Source of the DNA: Blumeriella jaapii
Lineage: Eukaryota > Ascomycota > Leotiomycetes > Helotiales > Drepanopezizaceae
NCBI GenBank assembly: GCA_009599575.1
Contig: VWND01000012.1
Coordinates: 744,001-808,000 of the forward strand
Direction: 5' to 3'
DNA length: 64,000 nt
Made by a program: the position numbers and the translations under genes. Of the stretch, positions 43,716 through 56,455 are shown in pieces. The first letter of the stretch is position 1, and each line of letters opens with the position of its first letter. The notes beneath the pieces are model-generated. The model had not been told where the DNA came from and did not search any database. It saw nothing but the letters and a program-made list of their open reading frames with translations.

Positions 43716-43745
43716 GTTGCTATTTCGGCTGGTACCGCGAATAAA
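43716..43745 (+). repeat. 30-nt palindromic motif, C2 linker copy 1
   Basis: GTTGCTA...GTACCGCGAATAAA in the RNase H-integrase linker, matching 23049-23078. Confidence 0.88.
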
Positions 43746-43778
43746 AAATATTAATTTTCGGGCCGAAAAAGCATTCGC

Positions 43779-43808
43779 GTTATTATTTCGGCTAGCACCG
43801 CGAATGGA
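43779..43808 (+). repeat. 30-nt palindromic motif, C2 linker copy 2
   Basis: GTTATTA...GCACCGCGAATGGA; 63 bp after copy 1. It keeps ATGGA where others have ATAAA, showing that the terminal AATAAA of the motif can arise by RIP from AATGGA. Confidence 0.88.
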
Positions 43809-45290
43809 TTTAACCGAAAACGATCGGAATAAGCCGATTAACGACGAAAATAAATTTTTAATCGATAATTACGAAACCGAAGATTTTTATTTAATCGTAT
43901 ATTATTTAATTATTTTATTTAAATTATTTAACGTATTAAATTATCAGTTTAAATTATTTAAAAACCAGGCTTTCGATTATATTTTAGCCGATAAAAAATT
44001 ATATAAAATAAAAAATAATATATATTAAAAACGCTTAATAATAAATAATAAAACCGATAAGTTTTAAATTATAAAAAAAGCTTACGAAAATATATTTTAT
44101 AAAAAAGCTGAAGCTATTTATCACCGAATCAAAAACGATTTTTAATAAAAAAAATATTTCGAAAATTGCAAAGCCTTCGTTAAAAGCTGTATTTTTTGCT
44201 AAAAACGAAAGCTTGGCCGAAAAAAGAATTTATTATATCCGACGTGGTTTTTTGAAATTTAAAAAAAAATTAATTTCGACGTTATACGCGTATCGATTAC
44301 CGATCGCGGATATATATGCTTCGTATTCGCTATCGACGATTTGTTTGGATAGCTTAAAAAGCGATTTTTCCGAAACGCTATTTTCGAAATTATAGCGATT
44401 TTTTTTTGAAAAAACGTTATATATCGATACGGTTTATTTAACAAATTAAACGTCGATAATAAATTCGAAAACAAAAGCGTTATCGAGATTTTTATAAAAA
44501 AATACGAGATTTAGCGTATTTAAATCTCGGCCTATAATTCGAAAAGCAACGGATCCGTTAAACGAAATTATAAGAATATTTTTAACGGTTTTTAAAAGCT
44601 ATTCGAAAAAATTATAAACGTTAATCGCGGAAATTTTCGGAAATGCTTTTTGTTATACGCATATATATATACGCTTTTATTAAAATGATTTTATTTTTTA
44701 TTTAATACGGCAAAAACGCTCGATTGCTTTTGGAAACAAAATAGCTTGTATAAAAGTTTTATAACGTAATTAAAATAAAAACGAAAGCAGATTTATTAGC
44801 AATAAGATTTAAATAATTAAATTACCGCGATATAAATATAAAAAAAATAATTTTTAAAAAAAAGAAATATAAAAAAGCAGCTAAAAAAGTTTGGAATAAA
44901 ATCAAAGTTTTAAAAAAAACGCTAATTAAAAAAAGAAATTTGATTTTAATTTACGACGTTCAGCGCGTTATTAATAAATCGGCCGATATTAAATTTGATT
45001 ATAAATAGCTCGGATTTTACGAAATATACGAGGCCGAATTAAATAAAAGTTATTATAAGCTTACGAAATTCGATAAAACAAAATTAAAAAAAACGTTCGC
45101 CGCCAACCGGTTAAAGCGATTTTATAAAAGGAATTAGTAAATTTATTTTTTAAATTTTGATTATAATAGCGATTCCGATTTCAGCGAATCCGACGACGAT
45201 TCCGATTAAAGCGATTATATTTTTTTAAAAAAAAAACCTTTTGGAAAAATCTGAAAACAACCGAACGATAACGCCGCTGCTAAAAATATA

Positions 45291-45880
45291 ATTTAAATCG
45301 TGATTTTATTTATGACCGAAAAAAAGAAAAGTGTATATAAGATTATTTATTAATTATTTTACTGTTTTTGCTATTTATTATTTTCTTTTTTATTGTATTT
45401 TTTTTTTTTTTTATTATATATTATTTTACTGTTTTTGTTTTGCTTGCTTGTATATAATTTAATTATTTTGTTTTATATATATTATTTATTTTTAAGATTT
45501 TTTTTTTATATTATTTAGGATATTTATTATATTTTTTTTTGTTTGACTATACTTTTGTTTATTAAAACAAAGGTTTTGTATATATTTAAGCCGTATATTT
45601 AATATATTTATATTGCTCGCATATTTTACGAAAACTATTTTTTATGCATTTTATTATTTGCTACTTTTTGTATTATTTATTTTTTTCGTTATTTTAAACG
45701 GATGCCTGCTTAAACAATTATAATTTATTAGAAAAACAGCATACGGATTTCCGTGATTTTTAAATACAAATATTTTATAATTTTCGTATTTTTTTTTAAT
45801 TATTTTTTAACAAATATAATACATTTTTTTAATTAACGAATTTATCGATATTATATCGTTTTTTAAATAAAGCGTTGTTA
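45291..45880 (+). other. T-rich spacer in C2
   Basis: About 600 bp of T-rich, low-complexity sequence between integrase and the extra coding region, without recognisable domains; C1 has the equivalent at 61130-61740. It could be an intergenic spacer or a very decayed coding stretch. Confidence 0.5.
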
Positions 45881-48800
45881 AACCTGGCAAATTTATTTTT
45901 AATTTATTTTGGAACGGAATTATTATACGCAACTTTTCCGAATTTAAACAAATATATAATGCCGCTATTTTAAATTAATAAACAACTTTCGTAAAAACAT
46001 TTATAAAACAATTCGATTTAATAATTAAAAACGTTAACGAATTTTTATTCGATTATAAAAGGTTCGTTAAAGCTGAATTCGTTCGCAAAAGCTTTGATTA
46101 CGACAAGTTTTTGCTGAATTACGATAACGCTTTAAAAGCTTTCGCCGAAACAAAAAAAGCTCGAAATAATAAAAAAAAAATAACAGACCGAATATTACGC
46201 TTTTTATTAAATTAACAAAAGAAGGATATTTAAAAATACGTTTTTAATAAAATCACCGGTGTTATTTTATTTCGGCATTTCGTTCGCTTTTTCGAAATTA
46301 TTATTTTTACAAAAAAAAATATTTAAATATTAAACGTTTATATTTTCAAAGCGCAAGTTTTAAAAGCTAATAATCTAAAAGTCCGCAGATTTACAAGCTT
46401 TTTTATAACTGTTTGCAAACTAATCGACGACGCTATGCAATCGTTAAAAAAAATTTTAATCGGTTGCGAAATTTCAAATTTGATTTTTTTTTAAAACAAA
46501 AAACTAAGCGTCGCTAAATGCGGCATTTTTATATTAAAAGAAAAAAACGATATTATTCCAATATTTTAAAATTACGACGACGAAAAAAACGAAAAAGCTA
46601 ATATTATTCTCGTTTAATTCGAAAAAATATACGCGGTAACAATTAATATTTTTAAAGCAATTAAAATTATTCGGCGATTTTTATTTTCGATTATCGAAAA
46701 CGAATTCGAAAACGAAATTAAAAACGTAACGGCAAACAACCGTTTATTCGAATACAAAAAATTTATTATATTTATAAAAACGATTCCGAAAAAAATAAAA
46801 ACAAAAAACGTAGAAAAGCGCGCCGATATTTCCGAAATCTTTTTTATTCGAAAAAAAAAACTATTCGCGTCGCTAGTAAAAAAGGCACCGCGAATAAAAA
46901 CAGCCGGAAATCGACGCCGAATTATAGCTTTTAAATTAATTAATAAAAAACGCGACGATTTTACGGAATTAAATTTAAAAAACGCCGGTATTCCGAAAAA
47001 AAAAAGATTTAAACGATTTTAAATTTGATTTTTCGAAATTAAATACGCAAATATTAAAAACGCTTACTACGTTTAAAAACGTCGTATTATTACCGCTAAT
47101 ATTTTAGATTTTAATAAAAGCATTTAAAATTTCGATTATTATACGATTCGATCGAAAAAGCTTAAAAAAAAATATCGAAATTATCGCGAAAAAAATTATA
47201 TAAAAAATATAAAATCAAATTATTTTGCTTAAAACTTTCGCTTTCGACGACGAAACGATTCAGAAGTTTTATTTCGATATTTTTATATAAAAATCAAATA
47301 AATCCGTCAGCTTTTTTTCTTTTGCTTCGAACGAAAACTGAATTAAATTTTTTTCGAAAAATTGCAAATATAATACGCCGAAACAAATAAAAAAAACTTT
47401 TAAAAACGGTAATCCGTTTTTACTCGAGTTTTTTTTCGCTAAAAAACTGCGATTTTTCAATTTCGTTTTTACGAATAACGTTAATATTAAAAAAAACGGC
47501 AAATTCTGCCATTTTTACGTATGTTATTACGCGGCGTATTACGATTTAATTACAAAAAAATCGACGTTATCGGCTTCGCTAATCGATTCGCTGTTATTAA
47601 AAATTCGGATTACGACGTATTCGAAATTGATTTTAATAATCAATTTATATTCCGACGAAAAACTGCGAAAACTATTTAAACGCGTATTAAAGCTTATTTG
47701 GGCTACGCGAATTTTAAAGCAGATTTCAAAGCTTTTAGCGCGATTATAAAACTCGATTAAAATAAAAAAAAATGGAAGCAACGAATATTTTTAAAAGCCG
47801 ACTTTTTTAGCCTTTCGACCGAAAATATATTTTAAAATTTTTTTGAATTAAGCTGCGAATTCGTTAATTACGTAAAATTTCACAACGGAAAAAACCAGCT
47901 ACTGCTGTATTTTATAAAAAAAAAAAAATTATATTTAAGCATTATTTTCGACTGGTTAAAACCCAAAAAGCGTTTACAGCTTTTTTTATTAATATATTTT
48001 ACAATTTCATTTAATAAGCTTTCAGAATGCACCCCGGCTTTTACTTCGCTGTTTTAATTATCCGAAATTTTGAAAACTGCTATTTCGTAATATATTTTAA
48101 CGTTCCGATCGCTTTAGGTTTCGCTGATTCCGATCGTATTACAATTATAAAATTCGATATCGCCGATTTTTAAAAAAAAAAAAAAATCGAAAATCTTATC
48201 GACGCTATTTTCGATTATTACGTTCTGCTTGTATTCGTATATAATTCGAAAATAATCGAAACTTATTTGCAATTATACCACGACGCTAAGCTAATTAAAA
48301 CTATTTAAAAAGATTTAGCTTTTTCGTATTTCAGCGCGTTTAAAACAATAGCTTTAGCTATTTTATCGGATTACGAAACCGAAAGCTACGAAATAGAAAA
48401 TAAAATAATTTTTATTAGCTTTTCGATTAAATAAAAAGTTTTCGTTAAATTTAAAATTTAAAAAACCGACGGCGCGATACTAATTTATTCGAATAATTAT
48501 ACGACGCAGAAATATAAAAATCATTTCGAAAACGACGCTTCGATAAACAATTTAATATTATTTGTTTTGCGACGAAAGCAATTATAATATTTTCGGTGGT
48601 TTCGATTGCAAACGACTATTTCCGAATTATTTCGTAAAATAGTTTTTTTTACAAGCTTCGAAGCTTTTTCAAAAGCATTCGTCGGTAAACAACCGTAGTC
48701 CGACTTATTAATTTTACGCGAAGCAAAAGCGTTAATCGGTTTTAATTACGATAAACTAATCGATTATTTCCACGATTTTAATATAAAATTTTTCAACGCT

Positions 48801-48990
48801 TTTTACAAAGCGTAGAACCACGTACAAAAGCTGAAATTTATTATTTACGAAAAAAAGTCGTAAAAGGCTTTTGTCGCCGCGACGTTTAATAATATTATCG
48901 ACGAAAAAGTTATTAAAACGTTCGTACGTCAAAACGATATTTCGACTGATATTTTATCGAGCCATTTTTTAAAAAGCAAAATAAACAAAA
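45880..48990 (+). pseudogene. Extra (third) coding region of family C, copy C2; function unknown
   Basis: Long protein-like reading downstream of integrase. Recognisable stretches include NVNEFLFDYKRFVKAEFVRK, SFDYDKFLLNYDNALKAFAE, TSFFITVCKLIDDAMQSLKK and IRRFLFSIIENEFENEIKN. After an apparent frame change come NGKFCHFYVCYYAAYYDLI, NSDYDVFEIDFNNQFIFRRK and TRIKAYLGYANFKADFKAFS. The same order occurs in C1. Stops are RIP-type. I do not recognise the family; the motifs are not Gag, RT, integrase or chromodomain. It could be an envelope-like or accessory protein, or a captured host gene. The limits are approximate. Confidence 0.6.
46869..46898 (+). repeat. 30-nt palindromic motif in the extra coding region of C2
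   Basis: GTCGCTAGTA, central A-run, then GGCACCGCGAATAAA, exactly 30 nt; preceded by ATTCGC so the stem is complete. In frame it reads FASLVKKAPRIK. Confidence 0.85.
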
Positions 48991-49202
48991 TAATTCGAAC
49001 GATAAGCGAAACGCTATTTTTCCGCAGGAGCCAATAGCAAAAAGGCTAAAAACGGGTTAGAAAACCGGAAAAGTATGCTAAGGAATGCGGTTTTTGATCG
49101 ATTGGTTTTTAAACCATATAAAATAAACTAAATTGCATTTATTGGAATTATGTTTTTTTTGGTCATAGTCAGAAACGATTACGTATATTATTTGAAACAA
49201 AA
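48991..49202 (+). other. 3' untranslated region of C2
   Basis: About 200 bp between the extra coding region and the 3' LTR, less mutated than its surroundings (GGAGCCAATAGC, GGTCATAGTCAG). No clear polypurine tract was recognised. Confidence 0.45.
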
Positions 49203-49469
49203 TATAAAACGGTAATACTTTATATTAATAAAAATTGGTAGTTTTAGCTATGGTCGAGGCATGGATTCCTCCGAAACCCTTTGTTATTAATTATCTTCAA
49301 CAGGTATAAAAGCAAAGCACTCTTTTAAATAGTATTATAAGCACGCAGTCCAATTTATATTTTCACTTATACTTTTTTTCCTTTTTTCAGTTTTTTTTAG
49401 GGATTCCCTAGATTATCTTACCCACCGATATATGGCCGTATCAGTCTGGTTTTCCTATCTACTTTTATA
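49203..49469 (+). repeat. 3' LTR of C2
   Basis: 267 bp, TATAAAACGGTAATAC to CTACTTTTATA; the same length as the 5' LTR. It is followed by TTAT (49470-49473) and the rejoined B2 sequence ATATTTTTGC. Confidence 0.87.
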
Positions 49470-49473
49470 TTAT

Positions 49474-51250
49474 ATATTTTTGCTAATATTTTTACGACGA
49501 TTAAAAAGGCTTATATAGGTTTTGGAGCTAATAAACCTTTTACGTTTATACGAAATTTTAAAAGCAGTTTGCATAAAATAAAAAAGTTTTTTATTAGCAG
49601 TTTTAAACCGATCAAGCCGGTTTTTCCAATCGGGCCAGTTGCTATTTTTTTTATTTTTAATTGCAATATTAATTGTATTTCCGCTTTTGCATTTAGCGCT
49701 TTGCAAATACGTTACGAAAAGCGAATGCGAGCCGCGAAAACAAAAAAGTTATTATTATTCAGCGATTGTACGTTTGTTATTTTTATGTATAATATAAACA
49801 AAAAACGTTTTCGCCGCGCGAAAATCGCCGAGTCGGAAAAAATTATATAATTCGCGGTAATAAAAAGCATTTTCGTTTTCGACGCTTTGTAAGCTAAATA
49901 TAACGATAACGTGGTTTTTGTAAAAAAGCTTTTTCCAGCCTAATATTCGGAATTCGAAGAATTTTTTTATAAGCAAAAAAGCGATAAGCTCGTTTTCCGC
50001 CGCTTCGGTGTAAATTACAAAATATATTAACTACGGAAAATACGCTTTTTATAAAATTATTTAAACGCTTTACGAATAAATAGCTTATAAAAGTCAAAAG
50101 TTATATTTTCGATAATTTGCATAAAGGTTTTATTAAACTTTTTAATATTTTTTTTGCCGCTCCGATTTTATTTATTAAAAAGTCAAACGGTTTTATACGT
50201 TTGTATATCGATTACCGCAAGCTTAACGATTTTACGAAAAAAGATTTTTATTTTTTGCTTTTGATCGACGAAATGCTGGCGCGAATTATTAAAATTAAAA
50301 TATTTACGAAAATTGATATTTAATAAGTATTTAATCGAATTCGGATGTTCGAAAAGTTTGAAAAACTAATTAATTTTCGCATTCGATACGGCATATATAA
50401 ATATAAAATCTTTTCGTTCGGTTTTATTAATAGGCCCGTTATATTTCAACGTTTTATTAATAATATTTTATAAAGTATTTGAATAATTTCTGTTCGGCGT
50501 ATTTTAACGATATTTTTATTTATTTCGCGAATGATTTGAAATATAAGATTTACGTTAAAAAGATCTTATCGATTTTAAAAAAACACGATTTGAAAATTGA
50601 TATTAAAAAATGCGAATTTAATATTACGAAAATTAAATTATTTAAATTTTGTTATTAGTATTTAAAGTATTAAAATAAATCCGGAAAAAATTATTATTAT
50701 TAAAAACTGGTAATATACAGCGAATATACGAGGCGTGCAGAATTTCTTAGGCTTTTGTAATTTTTACAAACGTTTTATAACCGGCTACAATCGTATTTGC
50801 CGCTTTTTTACTGCTTTTATAAGCAAAAACGTTTTTTTCGTATTCGAAAAAAAGCAGAAAAACGTATAAAAAGCATTGCGCAAAGTTTTATTAAATGCTT
50901 TTATTTTGTGCTATTACGATTTTTATAAACAAACGCGTCTGGAAACCGACTTTTCTGATAGGATAATAATTGGCGTATTATCGCAATTGCAAAAAAATGA
51001 TTTTTATTATTCGGTCGGTTTTTTTTTTTAAATTATAATCGACGCCGAGCTTAATTATCCGATTTACGATAAAAAGCTTTTCGTTATTTTTCGCTTTTTT
51101 AAAAATTATAAGCCGGAATTATTAAACGTTGAAAAAAACGTATATATATATACCGATTATCGCGCTTTGAAATATTTTATAATAATTAAAAACTTTTCGG
51201 CCCGATAAGCTCGATGGGCCGAGTTTTTCGCCGATTTTTATTTTACAATT
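49474..51250 (+). pseudogene. Degenerate RT and RNase H of B2
   Basis: After a poorly conserved linker (open piece 49569-49850), RT is open at 50117-50323: FIKKSNGFIRLYIDYRKLND and FYFLLLIDEMLARII. The box at 50500-50511 is Y-F-N-D. FCNFYKRFITGY near 50755 marks the RT connection. RNase H includes IIDAELNYPIYDKKLFVI (51040-51090) and IYRSEITNTLADI near 51255. Colinear with B1 on the opposite strand. Confidence 0.84.
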
Positions 51251-52668
51251 ATATATCGGTCGGAAATTACTAATACGCTCGCTGATATTTTTTTTCGCAA
51301 AAACTAAAACATTTTTTTATTGGAAATACGATAGCGAGCAGTTCGAAAGCAGCAAATGTTTTTAAACGATAAATTAAATTCTTAGATTTTAAAAGAAATG
51401 GCTGCTAAAAGCATAATTACGCTGGCGCTTATGGAAATAGCTTTCGATAAGCATAATAACGACAGCATTTTTTTCGAAAAAAACAGCGAAACCGAAAAAA
51501 ATAAAATGCTTATAAAAAAATCCGCAGATTTAATTTTCGTAATCGCATACGATATATATAATTATACAATTATAAACGATTTGCTGCAAGCTAATAAAAG
51601 CTTTTTTTTTTCGAAGCGCAACGAATGCAAGCTCGCAATTATAGCTTTAATTATCAACTGCGATAAAACAAATTGTTTTTTCAAAACAAATTAATAATGC
51701 TTTTAGAATTTTCCGAACTGCGAACTTTTTTAATCCGATATATTTACGAATAGTTTTATATAATATACGCTGAAATAAAAAAAATAAAGCTTTTGATCGG
51801 TCGCAAATATTATTAAAAAGCTATAAAAACAGATATATAGCAATACGTTTCGAATTGTCGTTGCATACGAATAAAAGCTAGGCGCGACAAAACCTCGGGT
51901 TTTTTAAAGCTTTTGCTTATATTCAGCAGGTTTTATTAACATTTAACGATAGATTTTACGAAGCTTTTATTAAACGAAAATGGTTACGATTTCGCTTTCG
52001 TAATCATAAATCGCTTATTTAAAAAGCTTTTATCAGTTTTTTGTTATAAAATTATTACAACGAAAAAATTGGCAGCTTTGTTTTTGGTTTATTAAATGCG
52101 CTATTTCGGCATGTCGGATTTAATTATTTCGGACCGAAAAGCTTAGTTTATTTCGGTTTTTTGGCAAAAACTTTATCGCATATTAAAAACCAAAATCAAA
52201 TTGATTATTACGTACAATTTTAATATCGATGGGCAGACCGAAGTAATAAACCAGTATATTAAATAACGTTTTCGTTTTTTTTGCTTTTATTACCAAAATA
52301 ATTGGGAACGCTTTTTACTTTTGATAAATATTACATAGCTGATTTTGCTATACGAATTTTTCGGCAACGTTTTTCTTTTTTAAGTTTTAAATAAATATAA
52401 AACTCGTATATTTTAAAATATAAATAATTTCCGTTTTTTTTGTTCGGCCATCGAAAAGCTTAACCGCGACGAGGTTTTACATTTAACTTTCCGAGCTAAA
52501 AAAATTATAAAATACGCATAATCGTTTATTGCGTAATAATAAGCCTAAATGGAGCGTTTCGCTAATTTGCACAAACGATTAATAAGTTGGAATATAAGCG
52601 ACGAAGTATTAATAAATATTAAAAATTGAAAGCTCGACCGATTTTTCCGGAAGCTTTCGGACAAATGG
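51250..52668 (+). pseudogene. Degenerate integrase of B2
   Basis: The N-terminal region is open at 51398-51694 (VIAYDIYNYTIINDLLQANK). The rve core at 52096-52400 reads MRYFGMSDLIISDRKA, stop, FISVFWQKLYRILK, NFNIDGQTEVINQYI. This has the IISDR Asp and the Q-T-E helix with Glu kept. A5 interrupts it at 52669, just before the chromodomain-like tail at 59094. Confidence 0.82.
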
Positions 52669-52937
52669 TGTGACGACTCACTCTTTTGCCACCCCTCGTA
52701 TCACCCCAGCAACTACGTGTAGCTGCAAGCTCCCTGGTCTTCTGGTGGGTCTTCTTATTAATTATGAAAATTATTTATATATATAAAACTTTTTTTTTTT
52801 AGCAACCTCTGCTTTTTGCAGTTATTAATTTTAAATAAATATTTTTGTTACAAAACCAAAGGCTCGTTTTTTATATTATATAAATACGGCGATCAGTTGA
52901 CTAATCTTTTAGCTTTTCGATTAATTAAATCGTTATA
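52669..52937 (+). repeat. 5' LTR of A5
   Basis: 269 bp, TGTGACGACTC to ATCGTTATA, single core unit. The open frame at 52816-53232 starts inside the LTR and is not taken as a real gene start. Confidence 0.92.
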
Positions 52938-52949
52938 TTATCAACAACT

Positions 52950-54430
52950 CTTTTTCTACGCTAGCGACGGCGTAAACTATTTTTTTCTTCGAATTTTTTA
53001 CGAGTCGCATCAAAATAATCGACCGGTCGTAAAAAGGCTTATTTCCGCATTCCGCGAAAAATGGCTTTTGTTTAACGATTTCTTTTTTAGCAAAGCTTTT
53101 CAGCTTCTGCTATTATATTTTAACCTTTTTTTTTTTAATCAGCGAAAAAACAGCTTTTCCCAAAAGCTTTTTTTTCTGAAAAACAATCTTTCTTTCGAAA
53201 AAAAAAAAACAAAGAAAAAGGCAGAGCATTAATCATTTCGCTTGCCATTTTTTTTTTGCAGCCTAGCGCTAAAAACGTTTAATTAAAATTTTTGCAAAAT
53301 CAATTAAAAGCGCAAAAGCGTAAACGACAACTTTTGGAAATTATACGATTGCGACAGACTTTTTAATTAAAGCGTTTAATAGAATTTATCGAACGTGCTT
53401 TTGCTAATCGCGAATCTGCTGCTTTTTTCTTTTTTCGCAACGTTTTATTTTAATTAATAAACGCTGCAAATTAACTTCCACGTTTTTCGCGAATTTTTTT
53501 TAAATTTTTTTATAACGGCCAAAATTTTAGCGCGCTTTTTAAACGCTATAATTCCTATTTATTTGTTAACTTTCGATTAGCTCGTATAAAACGCGTTTCG
53601 AATTTTAAATTTAAGCTAAATAATAATAAAAATTACAAAATACGCTATTGAAAAATTAAAGTTTTCGATAATTTCGAATTTTATTACGATTATTTCGTTA
53701 GCGATCGATTTCGCAAAAATTATATATTCGATCAGACCGAAAGCGTAGCGAAAAAGTTTTTTATCCCGCGTATTTTAAACCGTTTCGATTTTATATTTTC
53801 CGAAAAATTAATAAAAAAGGTCGCCGATTTTCTGGCCGATTTTTTAAACGTTTAAAAGGCCGAAAACGAATTTAAAATGCTTGCAATAAATACGTACGAC
53901 GATTTTTGGCGCTTTTATTTGCGATTTTTTATTTTCGCAGCGAACGCTTAAATACGAATTAATAAACAGCTTCGAAACGCTTTTCGCGATAAAATACTAA
54001 AGCGTTTACGAAAAAAGCTGCATTTGAAATAAGCGCGTACAACGACTTTTAAAAATTAGCTTAATGCCGTTCGTTAAAAAAAATAAAATCAATTAGCTGA
54101 ACGAATTTTATACGCGAATCGCTTTTTAATTAAATCTATTATTTATTAAAATAGTAGGTTTTTAATTAAAACGTATTACGAATTAGATCGTACGTACGAA
54201 AATCGTTTAAATGTTTTACAAGCTTTTTTTCAGCCTTTTGCTGTTTTTTTTTTTTTACGCCAAAACGCCCCTTTTGGCGTTTTTTTTTTTCGATCGGATC
54301 AACGACAACGCTCGTTTTTTATTTTATATTAAAAAATTTAAAAAAGCTAATCTGTACGATTTTTTACTAACCGATTTTCGCTTTTATTTAAAAGCCTTTT
54401 CAGACTGGTAAATATAAACGAAGTCGAACC
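52950..54430 (+). pseudogene. gag: Degenerate gag of A5
   Basis: The leader and N-terminal part share FYASDGVNY and RPVVKRLISAFREKW with other copies. The capsid-like region is at about 53661-54090 (DRFRKNYIFDQTE, FKMLAINTYDDFWRFYLRF). The open piece 54211-54411 precedes the protease. It holds the hairpin at 54258-54279. Confidence 0.75.
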
Positions 54431-54574
54431 GGACGAAAATTCGTTTTTTAATAATAATAATAAAAACGAAAACCTTTTTTCAAACGACTTTCAAAACGCA
54501 TACGAGAAAGTTAAAAGCTTTCCCGCTAGTCGGAAAAACGCTCAAGCTTAAGCAAAGCTTTTTTTTTAAACGCG

Positions 54575-54780
54575 TTGCGCGATATGCATTATTTTAACGT
54601 TCGAAAGCTTTTTAATAACGATTTACTAATAATTTCCGTTATATTTATTAAAAATAGCTTTTCGTATAAAATAAAAGCGCTCGCCGATTTTAAAACGAAC
54701 GGTTATACGTTGATCGATTCGGCGCTGATTAAATCCTTTTTTTTTTTTAAACTTTTAATTTAATTTTTTCCGGCTTTTTT
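54575..54780 (+). pseudogene. Degenerate aspartic protease of A5
   Basis: A 62-codon piece with ALADFKTNGYTLID; Asp kept, Ser to Phe, Gly to Lys. Confidence 0.76.
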
Positions 54781-55147
54781 TTTTGTAAAAAAGTATAATA
54801 AAACTCGTGGCTATTTAATTATATATTTTACGCTTTTTAAATTTATTATTAATAATCGAATACAATCGTTTACTTTTTTTTTAATTATCAACTTCGGAAA
54901 TTATAATATAATTCTAAAAAAAGCTTGGTTGGCCGAACATTAAATTTTATTAAACTATAATAAACGCAAGCTTTATTAGCCGAAGTTTTACCTTTCTACA
55001 GCTTTTTACGTTCGCTATATTAAAGTTTTTTATTTGTATTTCCGAAAAATTTAATTTCGCTATTAAAACGACGTTATAAAACGTAACAAAAACCTTAATT
55101 AATTATGGCAGATTTACGACGCTGTGCGAAACGCGAAAAAATCGAAT

Positions 55148-55177
55148 TTAATTCGCGATGCTAATTTCGATAGCGAC
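55148..55177 (-). repeat. 30-nt palindromic motif, A5 copy
   Basis: Minus-strand GTCGCTATCGAAAT and AGCATCGCGAATT; same place in the element as in A2-A4. Confidence 0.78.
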
Positions 55178-55699
55178 GCTAATAAAATAATATAAAAAAT
55201 CATATTATTATTTTTTTAAACTGCCGATTCCTTTCTTATTATTTCTTTTTTTTTTTTTTTTTTTTTTCGTCAGAACAGCTTTTTCGTTTTACGAAAAACA
55301 GTTATACTAAAGACCGAAGAAAAGCTTTCGCCGCGATAGCCTTTCAGCTTAATATAATCGATAGTTTCAATAAGCCATTTTTTTAATTTTTCAAACGATC
55401 AGTTCGAAAACGAATTTTTTAATCTATTGCTTATTTAATTTTCATCTGCCAAATTATTACATACGCTTTTAAATTGATTTTCAGAAAAAAAGCAGTTGAA
55501 ATGTTTTTAATCTTTTTGTACGAAATCGACAAAATACTAAACGATTTTACGTATAATACTTTTTTTAAAATCTAATTTTATAGTTTTTTCGAACGTTTCA
55601 GAACGAACGAAATATCGATTTCGATCTTTTTAATTAGTTTAGCAAAGCTAATTTCGAATAAACCTTTTTTCGAATTTTTTTTTCCGGAATACAAAAATT

Positions 55700-56455
55700 T
55701 CGAACACGTGTTTTTAAGGCCGCTAATAACGAGCTAGCTTTTTACCGGCCTTACGATTATAAAATCGAGCTTATTATAAATGAAAAAAAGCTGAAATACA
55801 CTTTTTTATATAAAATATCGATTTTAAAATTCGAGATTATTAAAATTTATTTGCAAAATAATTTTAATAAAAGTTTTATCGAATTTTTTACCGTTTTTTT
55901 CGCTGTTTTAATATATTTCGCTAAAAAACCCGACGGTTTTTTACGTTTTTATATCGATTATCGAGCTTTTAATAACGTTATTCGTAAAAATCGCTATTTT
56001 TTCCTTTTTATCGATAAAACTTTTGCTCGTTTTTCGAAAGCGCGAATTTTTACGAAATTCGATATTCGTTAAGTTTTTTATAAAATTCGAATAAATTCCG
56101 CTAAAAAAAACTAACGACGTTTCGTACGCGTTACGACGCTTATAAATATAAGATGCTACTTTTTGGTTTTATTAATAAATCCGCAATTTATTAACGTTAT
56201 ATAAACGACGTTTTTTTCGATTATTTAAACGATTTTTGCATTGCATATTTAAATAATATTTTTATTTATTCGTCCGACTTTTTGAAATATATTATATACG
56301 TTCGCAAAATGTTCCAAAAGTTTGCTAACGCTGAATTACAAACCGATATTCGAAAATTTAAATTTAACGTTATTCGGATCCGTTATTTAGGTTTTATTAT
56401 TTTTATTAAAAATTTAGAAATAAATCCAAAAAAAATCTCCGTAGTCGCTTATTAA
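55700..56455 (+). pseudogene. Degenerate reverse transcriptase of A5
   Basis: Open at 55851-56072 (FAKKPDGFLRFYIDYRAFN, ARIFTKFDIR), with a frame break upstream near 55712 compared with A2. The active-site box at 56246-56257 is Y-L-N-N. Confidence 0.84.

Larger units (their letters stand above)
43687..45290 (+). pseudogene. Linker and integrase of C2
   Basis: Open piece 43687-44028 reads LFRLVPRIKNINFRAEKAF, the repeated FALLFRLAPRM, LTENDRNKPINDEN and AFDYILADKKLYKIKN. The HH-CC zinc region follows (YHRIKNDF, ENCKAFVKSCIFC). The core has INFDVIRVSITD, FVFAIDDLFG, KLNVDNKFENKSV and SAYNSKSNGSVKRNYKNI. The end carries an acidic Ser-Asp-Glu tail near 45160-45210 and no chromodomain. Confidence 0.83.
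32140..49469 (+). mobile_element. Family C Ty3/gypsy retrotransposon, copy C2, complete but split by D
   Basis: C2 spans 32140-36870 and 42884-49469, about 11.3 kb net, unusually long for a fungal Ty3/gypsy element. LTRs are 267 bp each. It inserted in B2 after GCTTTAT, and TTAT reappears at 49470-49473, giving a 4-bp target duplication. Domains: gag, Cys-His region, protease, RT, RNase H, integrase, then about 3 kb of further degenerate coding sequence. No chromodomain was seen. Confidence 0.9.

Noticed and set aside
52816..53232. A 138-codon frame starting in the A5 LTR as an intact small gene
   Set aside because: It begins within the LTR promoter region and is only the accidental open version of leader and early gag; other copies are broken in the same place.
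55235..55268. Long T or A runs (also 16370-16400, 17393-17402) as poly(A) tails of non-LTR retrotransposons
   Set aside because: They occur at homologous internal positions in all family A copies and are not flanked by target duplications.
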